A stretch of DNA of 64,000 bases from a bacterium (GCA_024743115.1 JANSXC010000008.1:1-64000), one strand, 5' to 3'. Shown: positions 43,861-51,807, numbered from the stretch's first letter. Numbers and translations are program-made. The notes: a model not told the origin generated them from the sequence alone.

Positions 43861-44799
43861 GTGAAGCACCCCCGGAGCAACCCACCGCCCCGCAAGCGCA
43901 AGCAGCAGCGTCGAATCGGCGACCGCGTTGGCGACCTCGAGCGGAACGTCGTTGCTCAAGAGCATCGACCGGTCGCCGTGCTCGCCAACTTCTTCCGCTT
44001 CGGCCTGCCTCGATCGAAGCACGATCGTCGCTGGGCTTCCCGCACGGCGCTTGCGATGCTCCTCTTCGCACCGAGCACGCTGATCATCGGTGGCTCGATC
44101 GTTGCGATTGTCAACCTGCTCCAGGTGCAGGAGCAGATAGACATCGATCGGCAGTCCGACTACGAGACTCGAAAAGCAATCCTGCTGTCTAAGATCTACG
44201 CGACGGAACGGAGATGGCCTTGGTCTGAACCGGAGCCCGTACACTCGGATCGAGTTCGCTGGGAGGCCGCACGAAGCTATATCGCGCTGCAGAATGGTCG
44301 TGGTGAGCCTGTAGACCTGACGGGAGCGGTCATCCGGGGTCTTAAGCTCGAAGGTCGGACCGGACTGAATCTCAACGGCGCCGTACTGAACGGTGCGGTG
44401 CTTGATGCCGCGACTCTACGTGGAGTCGAGATGCAGGGGGCCTCGCTGATAAACGCGTCGCTGCGAGGCGCGAATCTCTACGATGTTGATTTAACGGAAG
44501 CGAACCTCTTCGGAAGCGTTCTTGAAGACGCAGTTTTGGTCAGCGTTAGCCTGAGGCTCGCAAGTCCTGCGTCTTCGAGCTTTCGATCGTGCGTGGTCCA
44601 TGGCGTCGATTGTCGGTCGGCCGACTTCAGCCACGCGGTTTTCCAGGACCTCCTGTTTGGCGATTGTAGGTTTGGCAGTGCAGACCTCTTTGGTGCCGAG
44701 ATATCGAAGTGCTGGTGGGCCGATAGCACCTACACCGACGACACGAAATGGCCTGACGGCTTCTCTCCGAAGGCGCGCGGTCTGACGCGGATCGACTAG
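43861..44799 (+). CDS. Membrane-anchored pentapeptide-repeat protein
   Basis: 312 aa from the GTG at 43861. Residues 1-60 are basic and hydrophilic; there is one transmembrane helix (MLLFAPSTLIIGGSIVAIVNLLQ) at ~65-95, and after a linker (~100-145) the pentapeptide domain (A(N/D)LxG type) occupies ~150-285: LNGAVLNGAVLDAATLRGVEMQGASLINASLRGANLYDVDLTEANL in short steps. It lies directly divergent from the TIR gene, so the two may form one system. Pentapeptide repeats form a right-handed helix; the role is unknown. Lower GC than the host genes. Confidence 0.8.
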   Translation: MKHPRSNPPPRKRKQQRRIGDRVGDLERNVVAQEHRPVAVLANFFRFGLPRSKHDRRWASRTALAMLLFAPSTLIIGGSIVAIVNLLQVQEQIDIDRQSDYETRKAILLSKIYATERRWPWSEPEPVHSDRVRWEAARSYIALQNGRGEPVDLTGAVIRGLKLEGRTGLNLNGAVLNGAVLDAATLRGVEMQGASLINASLRGANLYDVDLTEANLFGSVLEDAVLVSVSLRLASPASSSFRSCVVHGVDCRSADFSHAVFQDLLFGDCRFGSADLFGAEISKCWWADSTYTDDTKWPDGFSPKARGLTRID

Positions 44800-44980
44800 A
44801 CGAGCACCGGCGCGTAGTAGGCATCCCATGCCGCCTTGCAGAACCCCGACCCTTTGCCGAGCGAGAAGTCCTGCCCCCAGGGGATGTTCCCTAGCTCCGG
44901 TGAGATCTCCGTGAGCTGCGCGAGGCCCATGCTCGCAACCACCAGCTTGGAGGCGTAGTCGGTGGCTCCTGTCGACGATT
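44796..44980 (-). pseudogene. Possible C-terminal remnant of a minus-strand gene
   Basis: A minus-strand frame ending at 44796 encodes a non-random C-terminus (ASKLVVASMGLAQLTEISPEL, GKGSGFCKAAWDAYYAP) without a plausible start; upstream sequence lacks coding character and the SIR2 gene begins soon after. This may be the tail of a gene truncated when the SIR2 cargo was inserted. Weak. Confidence 0.3.
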
Positions 44981-45088
44981 CCAAAGGGTCAAGAGCCCCA
45001 TGGCATTGGGCGCGTCGCGGCAGTAAGCGCCGGTCTAAATCAGGTGCTATGCTTCCCTCACTTGCAGTCTGATTGTCGTGGAGGAAGG

Positions 45089-45922
45089 ATGAGGAAGGGG
45101 TCGCCTGAAGGAGTCTGCCAGTTGGTGAAGGGTGCAAGCCTCAGCGGGCGTGCAACGACTCTACTGATCGGTGCTGGATGCTCGGCCGACGCGGGTGTGC
45201 CAGCGGCGCAAGATCTGGCAGCACTGCTCAAAAAGCGGTACCCGGTTCCGTGCGCCGGTTTCACGAGCTACCTGGATGTTATGGCAGCGCTTCCGGCAGG
45301 CTATCGTAATGCAGCGATCTGGGAGCTCGTGGAGAACGCGGGATTCAAGGGGCTGCACGTGGCGATTGCCCACATGGCCAAGAAAAAGGTGGTCTCGCGG
45401 GTGCTTACAACGAACTTTGACAACCTAATAGAGCGTGCGTTCAGGCATCGTAAGGTTGTGTTCAGGTCCGTGGACTTGACGGTGCCACAGGAGTACTGGC
45501 AGGCAAGCATGGCGGATGCTGAGGTGTATCACTTGCATGGTACCCATGACGGCCAGGTGTTGATCAACACGCGGCGGGAGATGATCGAGCATTGGGGGCG
45601 GCATAGGAAGACGATGGGGCCTGTGTTCAAAGAGGCCGGGCGCGTGGGGCCCTGGATCGTTGCCGGCTATAGCGGAGATAATCCCCACGACCCGGTGATG
45701 ACTCTACTTGGCCAGGTGTCTCGCTGGGAGTGGGGCCTTTACTGGCTCTATCGAGGCGAGGCTCCGCATGCCAATGTGGTCGAAGAACTCGGGGGGAAGC
45801 CTGGTGTCAGGTTCGTGCGAGTGGGAGGTGCTCAGGAGTTCTTCGAGGCGTGTGTTCTTGAGACGACCGATCTCAGCCTCGATCTTGCGCGGGAGGAGGG
45901 GCCCGATCCTCCTTCAGAGTAA
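45089..45922 (+). CDS. SIR2-family NAD-binding protein (defence-type)
   Basis: 277 aa from the ATG at 45089 with GAGGAAGG just before it. SIR2 motifs in order: LLIGAGCSADAGVPAAQDLA, VLTTNFDNLIERAF, VYHLHGTHDG (catalytic His) and IVAGYSGDNPHDPV. There is no SLOG, TM or helicase domain, so it is a stand-alone SIR2 module. SIR2 effectors in Thoeris and other systems deplete NAD. Its neighbours (a ThsB-like TIR 1.4 kb away, a pentapeptide protein) suggest an anti-phage set, but the SIR2-SLOG design of ThsA is not present. Confidence 0.82.
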   Translation: MRKGSPEGVCQLVKGASLSGRATTLLIGAGCSADAGVPAAQDLAALLKKRYPVPCAGFTSYLDVMAALPAGYRNAAIWELVENAGFKGLHVAIAHMAKKKVVSRVLTTNFDNLIERAFRHRKVVFRSVDLTVPQEYWQASMADAEVYHLHGTHDGQVLINTRREMIEHWGRHRKTMGPVFKEAGRVGPWIVAGYSGDNPHDPVMTLLGQVSRWEWGLYWLYRGEAPHANVVEELGGKPGVRFVRVGGAQEFFEACVLETTDLSLDLAREEGPDPPSE

Positions 45923-46024
45923 CGATCCGAGCAAGACCGCGAGCCAGTGGCTCACCGCGAGCCCGACCCACACAATCACGGCACCTGAGTTGCCTCGATC
46001 CTGGTTGCGCCGGCGCCCGTTCAT
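45914..46024 (-). CDS. 36-aa single-helix membrane protein
   Basis: Not in ordinary gene lists because of its length. It begins MNGRRRNQDRGNSG, has one hydrophobic helix (AVIVWVGLAVSHWLAVLLGSLL) and ends there. The ATG overlaps the stop of the preceding gene (ATGA), as in the rest of this operon. It overlaps the end of the SIR2 gene on the other strand by 9 nt. It could be a holin-like or small toxic protein; inference. Confidence 0.55.
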   Translation of the reverse strand: MNGRRRNQDRGNSGAVIVWVGLAVSHWLAVLLGSLL

Positions 46025-46344
46025 CGGACCTTCTCGACCTTCGGCACGCTCATCGACTGGTTCCGCGCCGCAAGGACCTCAACCCAGGCGCGCATGTCTT
46101 GGAACGCCCAATCGTTCTTCGTGTCGTTCTGGATGGCGCCCTCAAGGCTCTCGATCTTCAGCTCGATGCGCTGAAATCGGAGGGCTTGGTTGGCGTCACG
46201 CTTCGCGAGGTCTTCCTGAAAGTCGCCGAGCGCCGAGGCGATCTTCCATGTCCCAGCGATCGCTGACATGACGACCGCAACGAGCAGCCCGATCGGGATG
46301 AGCGTCTGACGGTTGATGAACGGAGGGTTGGCTTCGCTTGGCAT
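46021..46344 (-). CDS. Small membrane protein with coiled coil (holin-region type)
   Basis: 107 aa. A transmembrane helix near residues 14-35 (TLIPIGLLVAVVMSAIAGTW) is followed by a coiled-coil helical tail (EDLAKRDANQALRFQRIELKIESLEGAIQ). This topology is typical of small proteins encoded after tail fibres in phage late operons, sometimes lysis accessory proteins. The start is 2 nt after the tail-fibre-like stop; its end overlaps the next start (ATGA). Confidence 0.6.
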   Translation of the reverse strand: MPSEANPPFINRQTLIPIGLLVAVVMSAIAGTWKIASALGDFQEDLAKRDANQALRFQRIELKIESLEGAIQNDTKNDWAFQDMRAWVEVLAARNQSMSVPKVEKVR

Positions 46345-46346
46345 GG

Positions 46347-47219
46347 CTATCTGAACTCCACGGCCACGTGGCCGGTCCCCGGGGAGGCGGATCCGTCGCC
46401 GCCGATCGTGGTCACAGCGAGCACGACGTCGTCCGCGCGCGCACCTTCCGCGATAGAGATCCACGAGCTCTTCTGCAGGCCCGTCGAACCGTCGAGCGCG
46501 ACCGACACCTCGGACGTGCCGATGTCCGAGTAGTTGCCGACCGTGTAGGTGTAGGAACCGTTCCGGTAGCGCACGCGCAGGCGCGGAGAGTTGGCGCTGC
46601 TGCTCGTGGTGGAGACGCGGACGATCAACCGGACCTCGGAGTAGTTCGCGAGGTCGACGAACGTCGCGATGCGGCTGCTCTTGAACCAGGCCTCTGCGAC
46701 CGCCATCGACGCGAGGTTCGTGTTCGAGTTCGCGTCGCTGTGCACGTCGACGCGGTAGATGGGTTTGGCGAGCGTCTGGATCGCCTGGGCGGTGCCCATA
46801 CCGAGCGTCGTGCGCGCGGCCGCGGCGTCCGCGTCGTCGATCAGCGTGCGCGCGAACGCGCTCAGCGTGGTCTTCGAGGCCGTGCCGGCTCCAGTGAAGT
46901 AGGGGACCTTGTCGGCCTCTGTCACGACCAGCGAGAGCGCGCTGAGGGTCTGCGCGATCGGCTGGAAGGTGGCTGCCGCGTAGTTGGTGACGACCAACAG
47001 CTGCGCCTCGAGCCATGCCTTGTGGATCAGGTGACTCGGGTCGGTCGGGGTGGCCGCGTTGCACCCGACGTTGCCCGTGAAAGGCCGGCTGCCGTCCGTG
47101 ACGACGATCTTGTCCTGCTCGAGCGTCTTCGTGGCGTCGACGCGCACGGCCTCGGCGCCGTTCTTCCCGAGCACGACGACGAGCTCGTCGCCATCGACTC
47201 GCAGCACGCGGCCGATCAC
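46347..47219 (-). CDS. Tail-fibre-like protein (N-terminus uncertain)
   Basis: 290 aa from the GTG at 47219; the frame is open to 47342, but the extra sequence is Ser/Arg-rich and looks out of frame. It has the typical phage tail-fibre segment KVPYFTGAGTASKTTLSAFAR followed by TLIDDADAAAARTTLGMGTA, and a beta-rich C-terminus (VSVALDGSTGLQ, SWISIAEGARADDVVLAVTTIGG). Tail fibres bind host receptors. Neither upstream structural genes nor chaperones are visible, so it is a lone remnant or satellite-type adhesin. Confidence 0.68.
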   Translation of the reverse strand: MIGRVLRVDGDELVVVLGKNGAEAVRVDATKTLEQDKIVVTDGSRPFTGNVGCNAATPTDPSHLIHKAWLEAQLLVVTNYAAATFQPIAQTLSALSLVVTEADKVPYFTGAGTASKTTLSAFARTLIDDADAAAARTTLGMGTAQAIQTLAKPIYRVDVHSDANSNTNLASMAVAEAWFKSSRIATFVDLANYSEVRLIVRVSTTSSSANSPRLRVRYRNGSYTYTVGNYSDIGTSEVSVALDGSTGLQKSSWISIAEGARADDVVLAVTTIGGDGSASPGTGHVAVEFR

Positions 47220-47577
47220 GCTTCGCCTGCGCGGTGTCCGCGTCGCTCCGGCCGAAGCACCCTCGCTGCAGGACGAGAAGATCATACGCGACGTCGTGCT
47301 CGAGCTCGGCGCTCGCGGGCCGTGCGTCGCGCTGGGTTCCATCCGCGCGCTTCCGGCCTGGCCGGCTGGTGTTCTCGAACATCCAGCGGTGCGCGCGCTC
47401 GACCCACGCCGGCAGCGCCTCGCCGTCGTCCGGCCGCGGCATGCCCTGCGCGAATCGGCGCTGCACTTGCGTCACCGAGCGGTTGAGCGCGACGCCCAGC
47501 TCCGCGAGGGTTGGTCCGCGCTTCCTCGGAGCGCGCTTCGCGGTCTTCTTCGACTTCTTGCGGCCTTTCGATGTCAC
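47220..47577 (-). pseudogene. Truncated HTH/small-terminase-like reading frame
   Basis: About 119 residues starting MTSKGRKKSKKTAKRAPRKR. The first part contains a helix-turn-helix-like stretch (TLAELGVALNRSVTQVQRRF) and PAWVERAHRWMFEN, which recalls small terminase subunits, and later LEHDVAYDLLVLQ. It has no stop codon of its own before the tail-fibre-like gene; the frame runs on as open sequence to 46021, but the tail-fibre frame is the coding one. I read this as a gene cut by a deletion. The family is tentative. Confidence 0.4.
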
Positions 47578-47732
47578 GCGGCGCGCGGGCAGGAGCGCTC
47601 TTCGCTACCTGCCGGCCCGATGCGGCAGCTGAGCGGTTCCGGGGGCGGGTTCGGGGCCGAGCTGCTCACCGGAACCGGACACATGTGGCCGATGGTGGTG
47701 GAGCGCATACGGAATCGAGCCCCGGCGTAGTA

Positions 47733-47768
47733 AAAAAGCGGTTGGGCCGCGATCTCGAACCGCGGCCC
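47733..47768 (-). terminator. Terminator-like hairpin on the minus strand
   Basis: Perfect 8-bp stem GGGCCGCG/CGCGGCCC with a 9-nt loop, followed 6 nt later on the minus strand by TTTTTT. It lies between the FRG gene start and the truncated HTH frame and could end minus-strand transcription from the right-hand operon. Confidence 0.55.
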
Positions 47769-47790
47769 CCCCCTGGAAGGACCCCCGCGT

Positions 47791-48603
47791 ATGCATCCAC
47801 CGCTTCTCCCCAACGAGACCGTCGTCCGCAGTGTGGCTGATCTTCTTCGATGGCCAACATGCAGACGTGACAGTCTCTTTCGGGGCCAAGCGGACAAGTC
47901 CTGGCCGGTCGAATCGAAGATCGCACGGGTCGAACCTTGGAGGGCTGTCGCAAGAGTGATATCCGACTTCAACAGGCCGGAGCAAGACTCCCTTCGCCAG
48001 GAAATCGTCGACGAGGAGAAGCGATTGTTGAATCGTTTCTTGGAGCGCGCGTCCAGCCATGCAACGGCTGGGTCTAAGATTGAGCAGCTCGCGATCGCTC
48101 AGCACCACGGTCTTCCTACTCGATTGCTCGACTTTACGACGAACCCGCTGGTTGCAGCCTACTTCGCCTGCAAGGACGAGCCAGCGATTGACGGTCGGGT
48201 GTTTGGTTTCCTTCACGACCGCGTGTCGGCTGAACCTGCGGCTGAAGCTCTCGAGGAGGATCCGTTCCGAGTGTTTCCGATGTGGATGCCTTACTTCCCG
48301 CCTCACTCGTTCCCAAGGATTGCGGCTCAGTCGTCGTGTTTCTTCGTCGCTCCGACCCCAGATTCGCAACTGGATACGGCGCAGTTCAACCACGCGATCA
48401 TTCCGTCTGGTTGCAAAGCGATGATGCTCACCGAACTGGACAGGCTTGGTGTCAATGAGAGCTCTCTCTTCTCGGGCCTCGATGGCTTCGCGAGACATGT
48501 TGCCTGGGAGGTGGGAGTCAAGCCGTTGAGCGAGTTCAGATGGTGGAAGGATCGCTACGAGGAACGTCGCGATGCGAACAAGACGTCTGAAGAGGGCAGG
48601 TAG
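47791..48603 (+). CDS. FRG-domain protein
   Basis: 270 aa. Residues ~20-180 are an FRG domain: LFRGQADKSWPVESKIAR and QHHGLPTRLLDFTTNPLVAAYFAC are the hallmark segments (Phe-Arg-Gly and the LLD/TRLLDFT motif). FRG proteins are common in phages and defence islands, their activity is unknown. It lies on the opposite strand to the phage-type operon around it and is followed 36 nt later by a membrane/coiled-coil gene, suggesting a two-gene cargo unit. A GGAAGGA Shine-Dalgarno is 14 nt before the ATG. Base use is less GC-rich than the operon. Confidence 0.85.
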   Translation: MHPPLLPNETVVRSVADLLRWPTCRRDSLFRGQADKSWPVESKIARVEPWRAVARVISDFNRPEQDSLRQEIVDEEKRLLNRFLERASSHATAGSKIEQLAIAQHHGLPTRLLDFTTNPLVAAYFACKDEPAIDGRVFGFLHDRVSAEPAAEALEEDPFRVFPMWMPYFPPHSFPRIAAQSSCFFVAPTPDSQLDTAQFNHAIIPSGCKAMMLTELDRLGVNESSLFSGLDGFARHVAWEVGVKPLSEFRWWKDRYEERRDANKTSEEGR

Positions 48604-48639
48604 GGTCGAAGTCCCGCCGTCAAGGATCCGTTCGAAACG

Positions 48640-49278
48640 ATGATTCTCGATGTAGAAGGATGGAGCTTCAGCGCCGGTGGAGGCATTGATTGGTGGGGCA
48701 TGGCCCGAACCCTCGTGCTGTGTTTCGGTGCTTGGCTTGGCCTGAAAGGGATTAGGGAGCACAACAGACGTCACAAAGCAGACCTCGCCGAACGGCGAAT
48801 CGATCGACTGGCGAGCGCATATGCAGGATGGCTTACCAACGTCCAGAAGTTCCTCGTTCATCATCGAGACGTGGCGGACTCCCGTGCTCTGGGCAGGCTT
48901 CGCCATGACAGAAGGCTGTCCGACATCCGTAAAGCGTTGTCGGAGAGCCCGGAGAGTGATCCTGCTGAAGTCCGGGATCGGATGGAGAAGAAGCACGCCG
49001 AAGTCATTGAGCGCTCCCTTGAACGGCAACGCGAGTACGAAAAATATCGTTCAGAGAGCTACGAGGGTGTAGTGGCTGCGGGGATCAAGATCGCTGTAGA
49101 CGATCGCGGATCTGAACGACTCAATGCCGTGCGCGAGGTTCTCAGCCGGATCGACGATATGCTGGCCTCGGATGTCGGGGTAATCAGCGAGCACTTCGAG
49201 AAGGACAAGCGAACAGTGCTCAAGACTGCCCACGAGGTTGTCTCTCGATTCGCCACCGATCCATACTCACTCATCTAG
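48640..49278 (+). CDS. Membrane-anchored coiled-coil protein next to FRG
   Basis: 212 aa. One transmembrane helix near residues 18-35 (WWGMARTLVLCFGAWLGL), then a long charged helical domain (ERRIDRLASAYAGWL..., EVRDRMEKKHAEVIERSLERQREYEKYRSE) with coiled-coil character. No family is recognised. 36 nt downstream of FRG; its stop lies back to back with the end of the minus-strand EF-hand lipoprotein gene (4-nt overlap). It may be the membrane effector partner of FRG; inference. Confidence 0.7.
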   Translation: MILDVEGWSFSAGGGIDWWGMARTLVLCFGAWLGLKGIREHNRRHKADLAERRIDRLASAYAGWLTNVQKFLVHHRDVADSRALGRLRHDRRLSDIRKALSESPESDPAEVRDRMEKKHAEVIERSLERQREYEKYRSESYEGVVAAGIKIAVDDRGSERLNAVREVLSRIDDMLASDVGVISEHFEKDKRTVLKTAHEVVSRFATDPYSLI

Positions 49279-49571
49279 AGGTTCGTTTCCTTGGATAGCA
49301 GCTCGATTGCAGACGCTGCGGCAGCACTTTCCGGAGCGACGTTGCGAATCTCTTCGGTCGATAGCACTCCGTCATTGTTGGTGTCGAGCGCGGCGAACGC
49401 GTCAGGCGCCTCACGCCTGAGTCGCGCGCTGCCCTCGGTCTGCAGCCAAACGTCGCCGACAGTCTCGGCGATGCGAAGCAGCCGCGCTCGACGGCGCTCG
49501 CGTTCGGGGGAGGAGCTGCACGCCATGAGCGTGAGCAGGAACAGGAACGAAACGATCGTATTCTTCTTCAT
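49275..49571 (-). CDS. EF-hand lipoprotein
   Basis: 98 aa. A signal (TIVSFLFLLTLMAC) with a lipobox Cys at about residue 18 is followed by a basic segment (RERRRARLLRIAETVG) and one EF-hand Ca-binding loop, FAALDTNNDGVLSTEEI (D-x-N-x-D-G-x-L-x-x-x-E). It is the last gene of the right-hand operon, overlapping the 629-aa gene by ATGA. Calcium binding is predicted from the loop; the biological role is unknown. A phage-type operon is an odd place for it. Confidence 0.72.
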   Translation of the reverse strand: MKKNTIVSFLFLLTLMACSSSPERERRRARLLRIAETVGDVWLQTEGSARLRREAPDAFAALDTNNDGVLSTEEIRNVAPESAAAASAIELLSKETNL

Positions 49572-51457
49572 CGGTCTTCTCCTTGCGGGGTGACCCAAGT
49601 GCCACCATTCCGCGCGTGTTGGCTCCAAAGCGCCCGAGCCTTCTCGTTCTCGGGATCGTGATGCAGCACGGTCGCAACAGCCGGCAGGAACCACGTGTGC
49701 CCATACCAGCCCGTTCGGTGTGCTCCCTGGCCTTCCAGTAGCGGCCCGGTCGCACTCGTGTTCGGATCCACGGCGACCATGTCCCACTCGATCCAGCGTC
49801 CGTCGTCCTGGCTGTAGGCGTAATCCAGGACGGCCTTGCACTGTGCCAGTCCCAGCTGCACGCCGGACTCGATGCCGAGTAGGCGACAACCGCGCTCGAG
49901 CAGGCCGGCACCCATGGCGTTCTGGTAGGCCATCGCGTTGACAGGCATCCCCGTTTCGGCGGAGAGCCTCGCGTCTTTGGTGATCTGCCAGACGCGCGCC
50001 TCGCTCAGACCGGGAACGTAGACCTGCTCCACGCGGTCTCGAGCACGGTTCACGACGAGCTCGGCGATCTCGCGATCCTCGAGCACGTGGTGGCACCAGG
50101 TCGCGAAGAGGATCGCGTAGCCCATCGCTCGTGACGCACGTGCGCGGCTCGTGCTCTTCAACGGGTCGAGCGTGTCGCTGTAGAGCCAGTTCACGGCCTG
50201 CGCGCGCAACTGCCACTGCAGGGCGCGCGATCCTGTGAGGCGCGCCGCGATCGCGCGCGTGTTCGAGAGCCAGTGCTCATCGTCCGGCCCGAGCCAGCCG
50301 TTCGTATCCCACTCAGTGATTCCACGGCTCTTGCCGAGCTGGTCAGGCGATTGGCCGTGATGCCAGTGTGGTCGCGAGACCCACAGCACTAGGTCTTCGT
50401 GGTCGAGTGACAGTGGGGAGCCGTCTGCCTCGAGGTGGTAGCACGGGCGCCTGGCCTGGCCGAGGGCGGCCATGTAGCGCACGGTCTCGGCGCCGAGCGA
50501 TGCGGTGCCCTGCATGCACTCGGCTCCGACGTAGATCTGGTCGGCCTGTGCGCCCGTGTTCATCGACCTGGCGGTGACAGAGATGCGGCTCTCCTTCCAA
50601 TCGTGCAGGCGCGCGAGCTCGTAGCCGAAGTGCTGGCGCGTCCACTGCAGCGGGTCGAGATTGGGCGTCGGAACCGGGTTGCCATCGGGCCAGAGCGTCT
50701 GGATTCCGATCGCCGAGATACCAAGCGATGCAGCGGCGCCTGCCGAGTGCCACTCGACCTCTTCCTCGAGGTGCTGCGGCCAGACGAGCACGATCGGGAA
50801 CTGCCGCGATTGGCCGTCCCCGAAAACGGTGCCCTTCTGCAGGAGCGACTGTCCGTAGGTCAGACCTGGCACCAGGCACTCGGCCTGGCCAAACGTGAGC
50901 TCGAAGTCGCTCGGAACCTCGGCAGTGACGTCCGGAACGGCCGGGTTGCTCGCAGTGACGAGGACTTCGCCGTGCGCCCAGCCTGGCTGGTCGGGATACC
51001 AGCGCAGGAACACGTCCGTGTGCAGCATCCTTGCGACGCGGTTGCGCGTAGCGAGGTGTGCCACGTAGGCAGCGCCGTCGGCCTTCACTGACACGAACTC
51101 AAGGCGCTCGCCGGCGATCCGTGGCACGCCGAAGAACTCTTCCGGGTTGGTGGGGGCCGGCGCGCGCTCGAACTGCCATCGAGCCGAGTCGGCCAGGTCG
51201 ATCGTGATGATCTGGCCTGGCGCCAGGTGCACGTGCACGTCGATCCGCAGCGTGCCAAGGCCGAACGCGCTGCCGGCCACGTATCGGATGGGTGCCTCGA
51301 GGCCGGCGATCTGACCCGCCGGGAACGGTGGCTTCACGTCGACAGTGGTGCGCTTCCACCCGTGGAACGGCTTGTCGGTGTAGTTGCCGAGGTGGATCAC
51401 CTGGGCGGAGAGGGAGGCTGCGAGCAGCAGCCAGAGAATCGCTGCGATTCGTCTCAT
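49568..51457 (-). CDS. Large secreted protein of the phage-type operon
   Basis: 629 aa from the ATG at 51457 (a GTG at 51463 would overlap the preceding stop by 4 nt, ambiguous). A signal peptide (IAAILWLLLAASLSAQ) is followed by beta-rich domains in the N-terminal ~300 residues. A helical region in the last ~250 (AVNWLYSDTLDPLKS, LDYAYSQDDGRWIEWDMV, HRTGWYGHTWFLPAVATVL) resembles an alpha/alpha toroid as found in glycosidases and lyases. No catalytic site can be named. It may be a polysaccharide-degrading or host-surface protein; inference. Confidence 0.65.
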   Translation of the reverse strand: MRRIAAILWLLLAASLSAQVIHLGNYTDKPFHGWKRTTVDVKPPFPAGQIAGLEAPIRYVAGSAFGLGTLRIDVHVHLAPGQIITIDLADSARWQFERAPAPTNPEEFFGVPRIAGERLEFVSVKADGAAYVAHLATRNRVARMLHTDVFLRWYPDQPGWAHGEVLVTASNPAVPDVTAEVPSDFELTFGQAECLVPGLTYGQSLLQKGTVFGDGQSRQFPIVLVWPQHLEEEVEWHSAGAAASLGISAIGIQTLWPDGNPVPTPNLDPLQWTRQHFGYELARLHDWKESRISVTARSMNTGAQADQIYVGAECMQGTASLGAETVRYMAALGQARRPCYHLEADGSPLSLDHEDLVLWVSRPHWHHGQSPDQLGKSRGITEWDTNGWLGPDDEHWLSNTRAIAARLTGSRALQWQLRAQAVNWLYSDTLDPLKSTSRARASRAMGYAILFATWCHHVLEDREIAELVVNRARDRVEQVYVPGLSEARVWQITKDARLSAETGMPVNAMAYQNAMGAGLLERGCRLLGIESGVQLGLAQCKAVLDYAYSQDDGRWIEWDMVAVDPNTSATGPLLEGQGAHRTGWYGHTWFLPAVATVLHHDPENEKARALWSQHARNGGTWVTPQGEDR

Positions 51458-51459
51458 GG

Positions 51460-51807
51460 TCACTTCGTGGTGTTCTGACTGGAAACCAGTCGGGTTACGT
51501 GGGGTTCGGTGTCTTCCGGCGCCCAGGTCCAGACCTCGACGCGTGCGCCAGCGGCCAGGAGTCCGGGCACGTTCTCGTTCGTGCGTGTCTTCGTGACGCG
51601 GTGCGCGCGGTGCGAGTGGTCGGTGACTTGCACGTAGAGGAACTCGCCGCTCGACGGGTGCACCGCGTGGATGTCGATGCACCCGAACAGGTCGCGCTTG
51701 ATGCGGCCCTGTTGACGCTCGGCTTCTTCAGCGAGCCAGCCGCGCGCGCGCAGGTAGCTGAGCGTCTGCGTGGTCGGCGTGACCTTCATGCGCGCGGCCA
51801 TGGTCAC
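51460..51807 (-). CDS. PD-(D/E)XK nuclease-like protein
   Basis: 115 aa from a GTG at 51807 that overlaps the preceding stop by GTGA. The order LSYLRARGWLAEEAER, then RDLFGCIDIHAVHP, then EFLYVQVTDHSHRAHRV fits small phage resolvase-like PD-(D/E)XK proteins, in which D in the GCID segment and the Q-V-T segment sit at the metal site. Here the acidic residue of the E/QxK pair is Gln and the Lys is replaced, so activity is uncertain. It follows ERF in the operon, which is consistent with recombination or DNA processing. Confidence 0.55.
   Translation of the reverse strand: MTMAARMKVTPTTQTLSYLRARGWLAEEAERQQGRIKRDLFGCIDIHAVHPSSGEFLYVQVTDHSHRAHRVTKTRTNENVPGLLAAGARVEVWTWAPEDTEPHVTRLVSSQNTTK

Noticed and set aside
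43257..45922. A canonical Thoeris system (ThsA/ThsB)
   Set aside because: The SIR2 protein is 277 aa and lacks the SLOG domain of ThsA, and the TIR and SIR2 genes are 1.4 kb apart on opposite strands. Only a Thoeris-like arrangement can be claimed.
46021..47577. A single 518-aa protein from the long open frame
   Set aside because: The middle of this frame is out of phase with the tail-fibre-like gene, whose frame has much better coding character. The frame is open by chance in GC-rich DNA.
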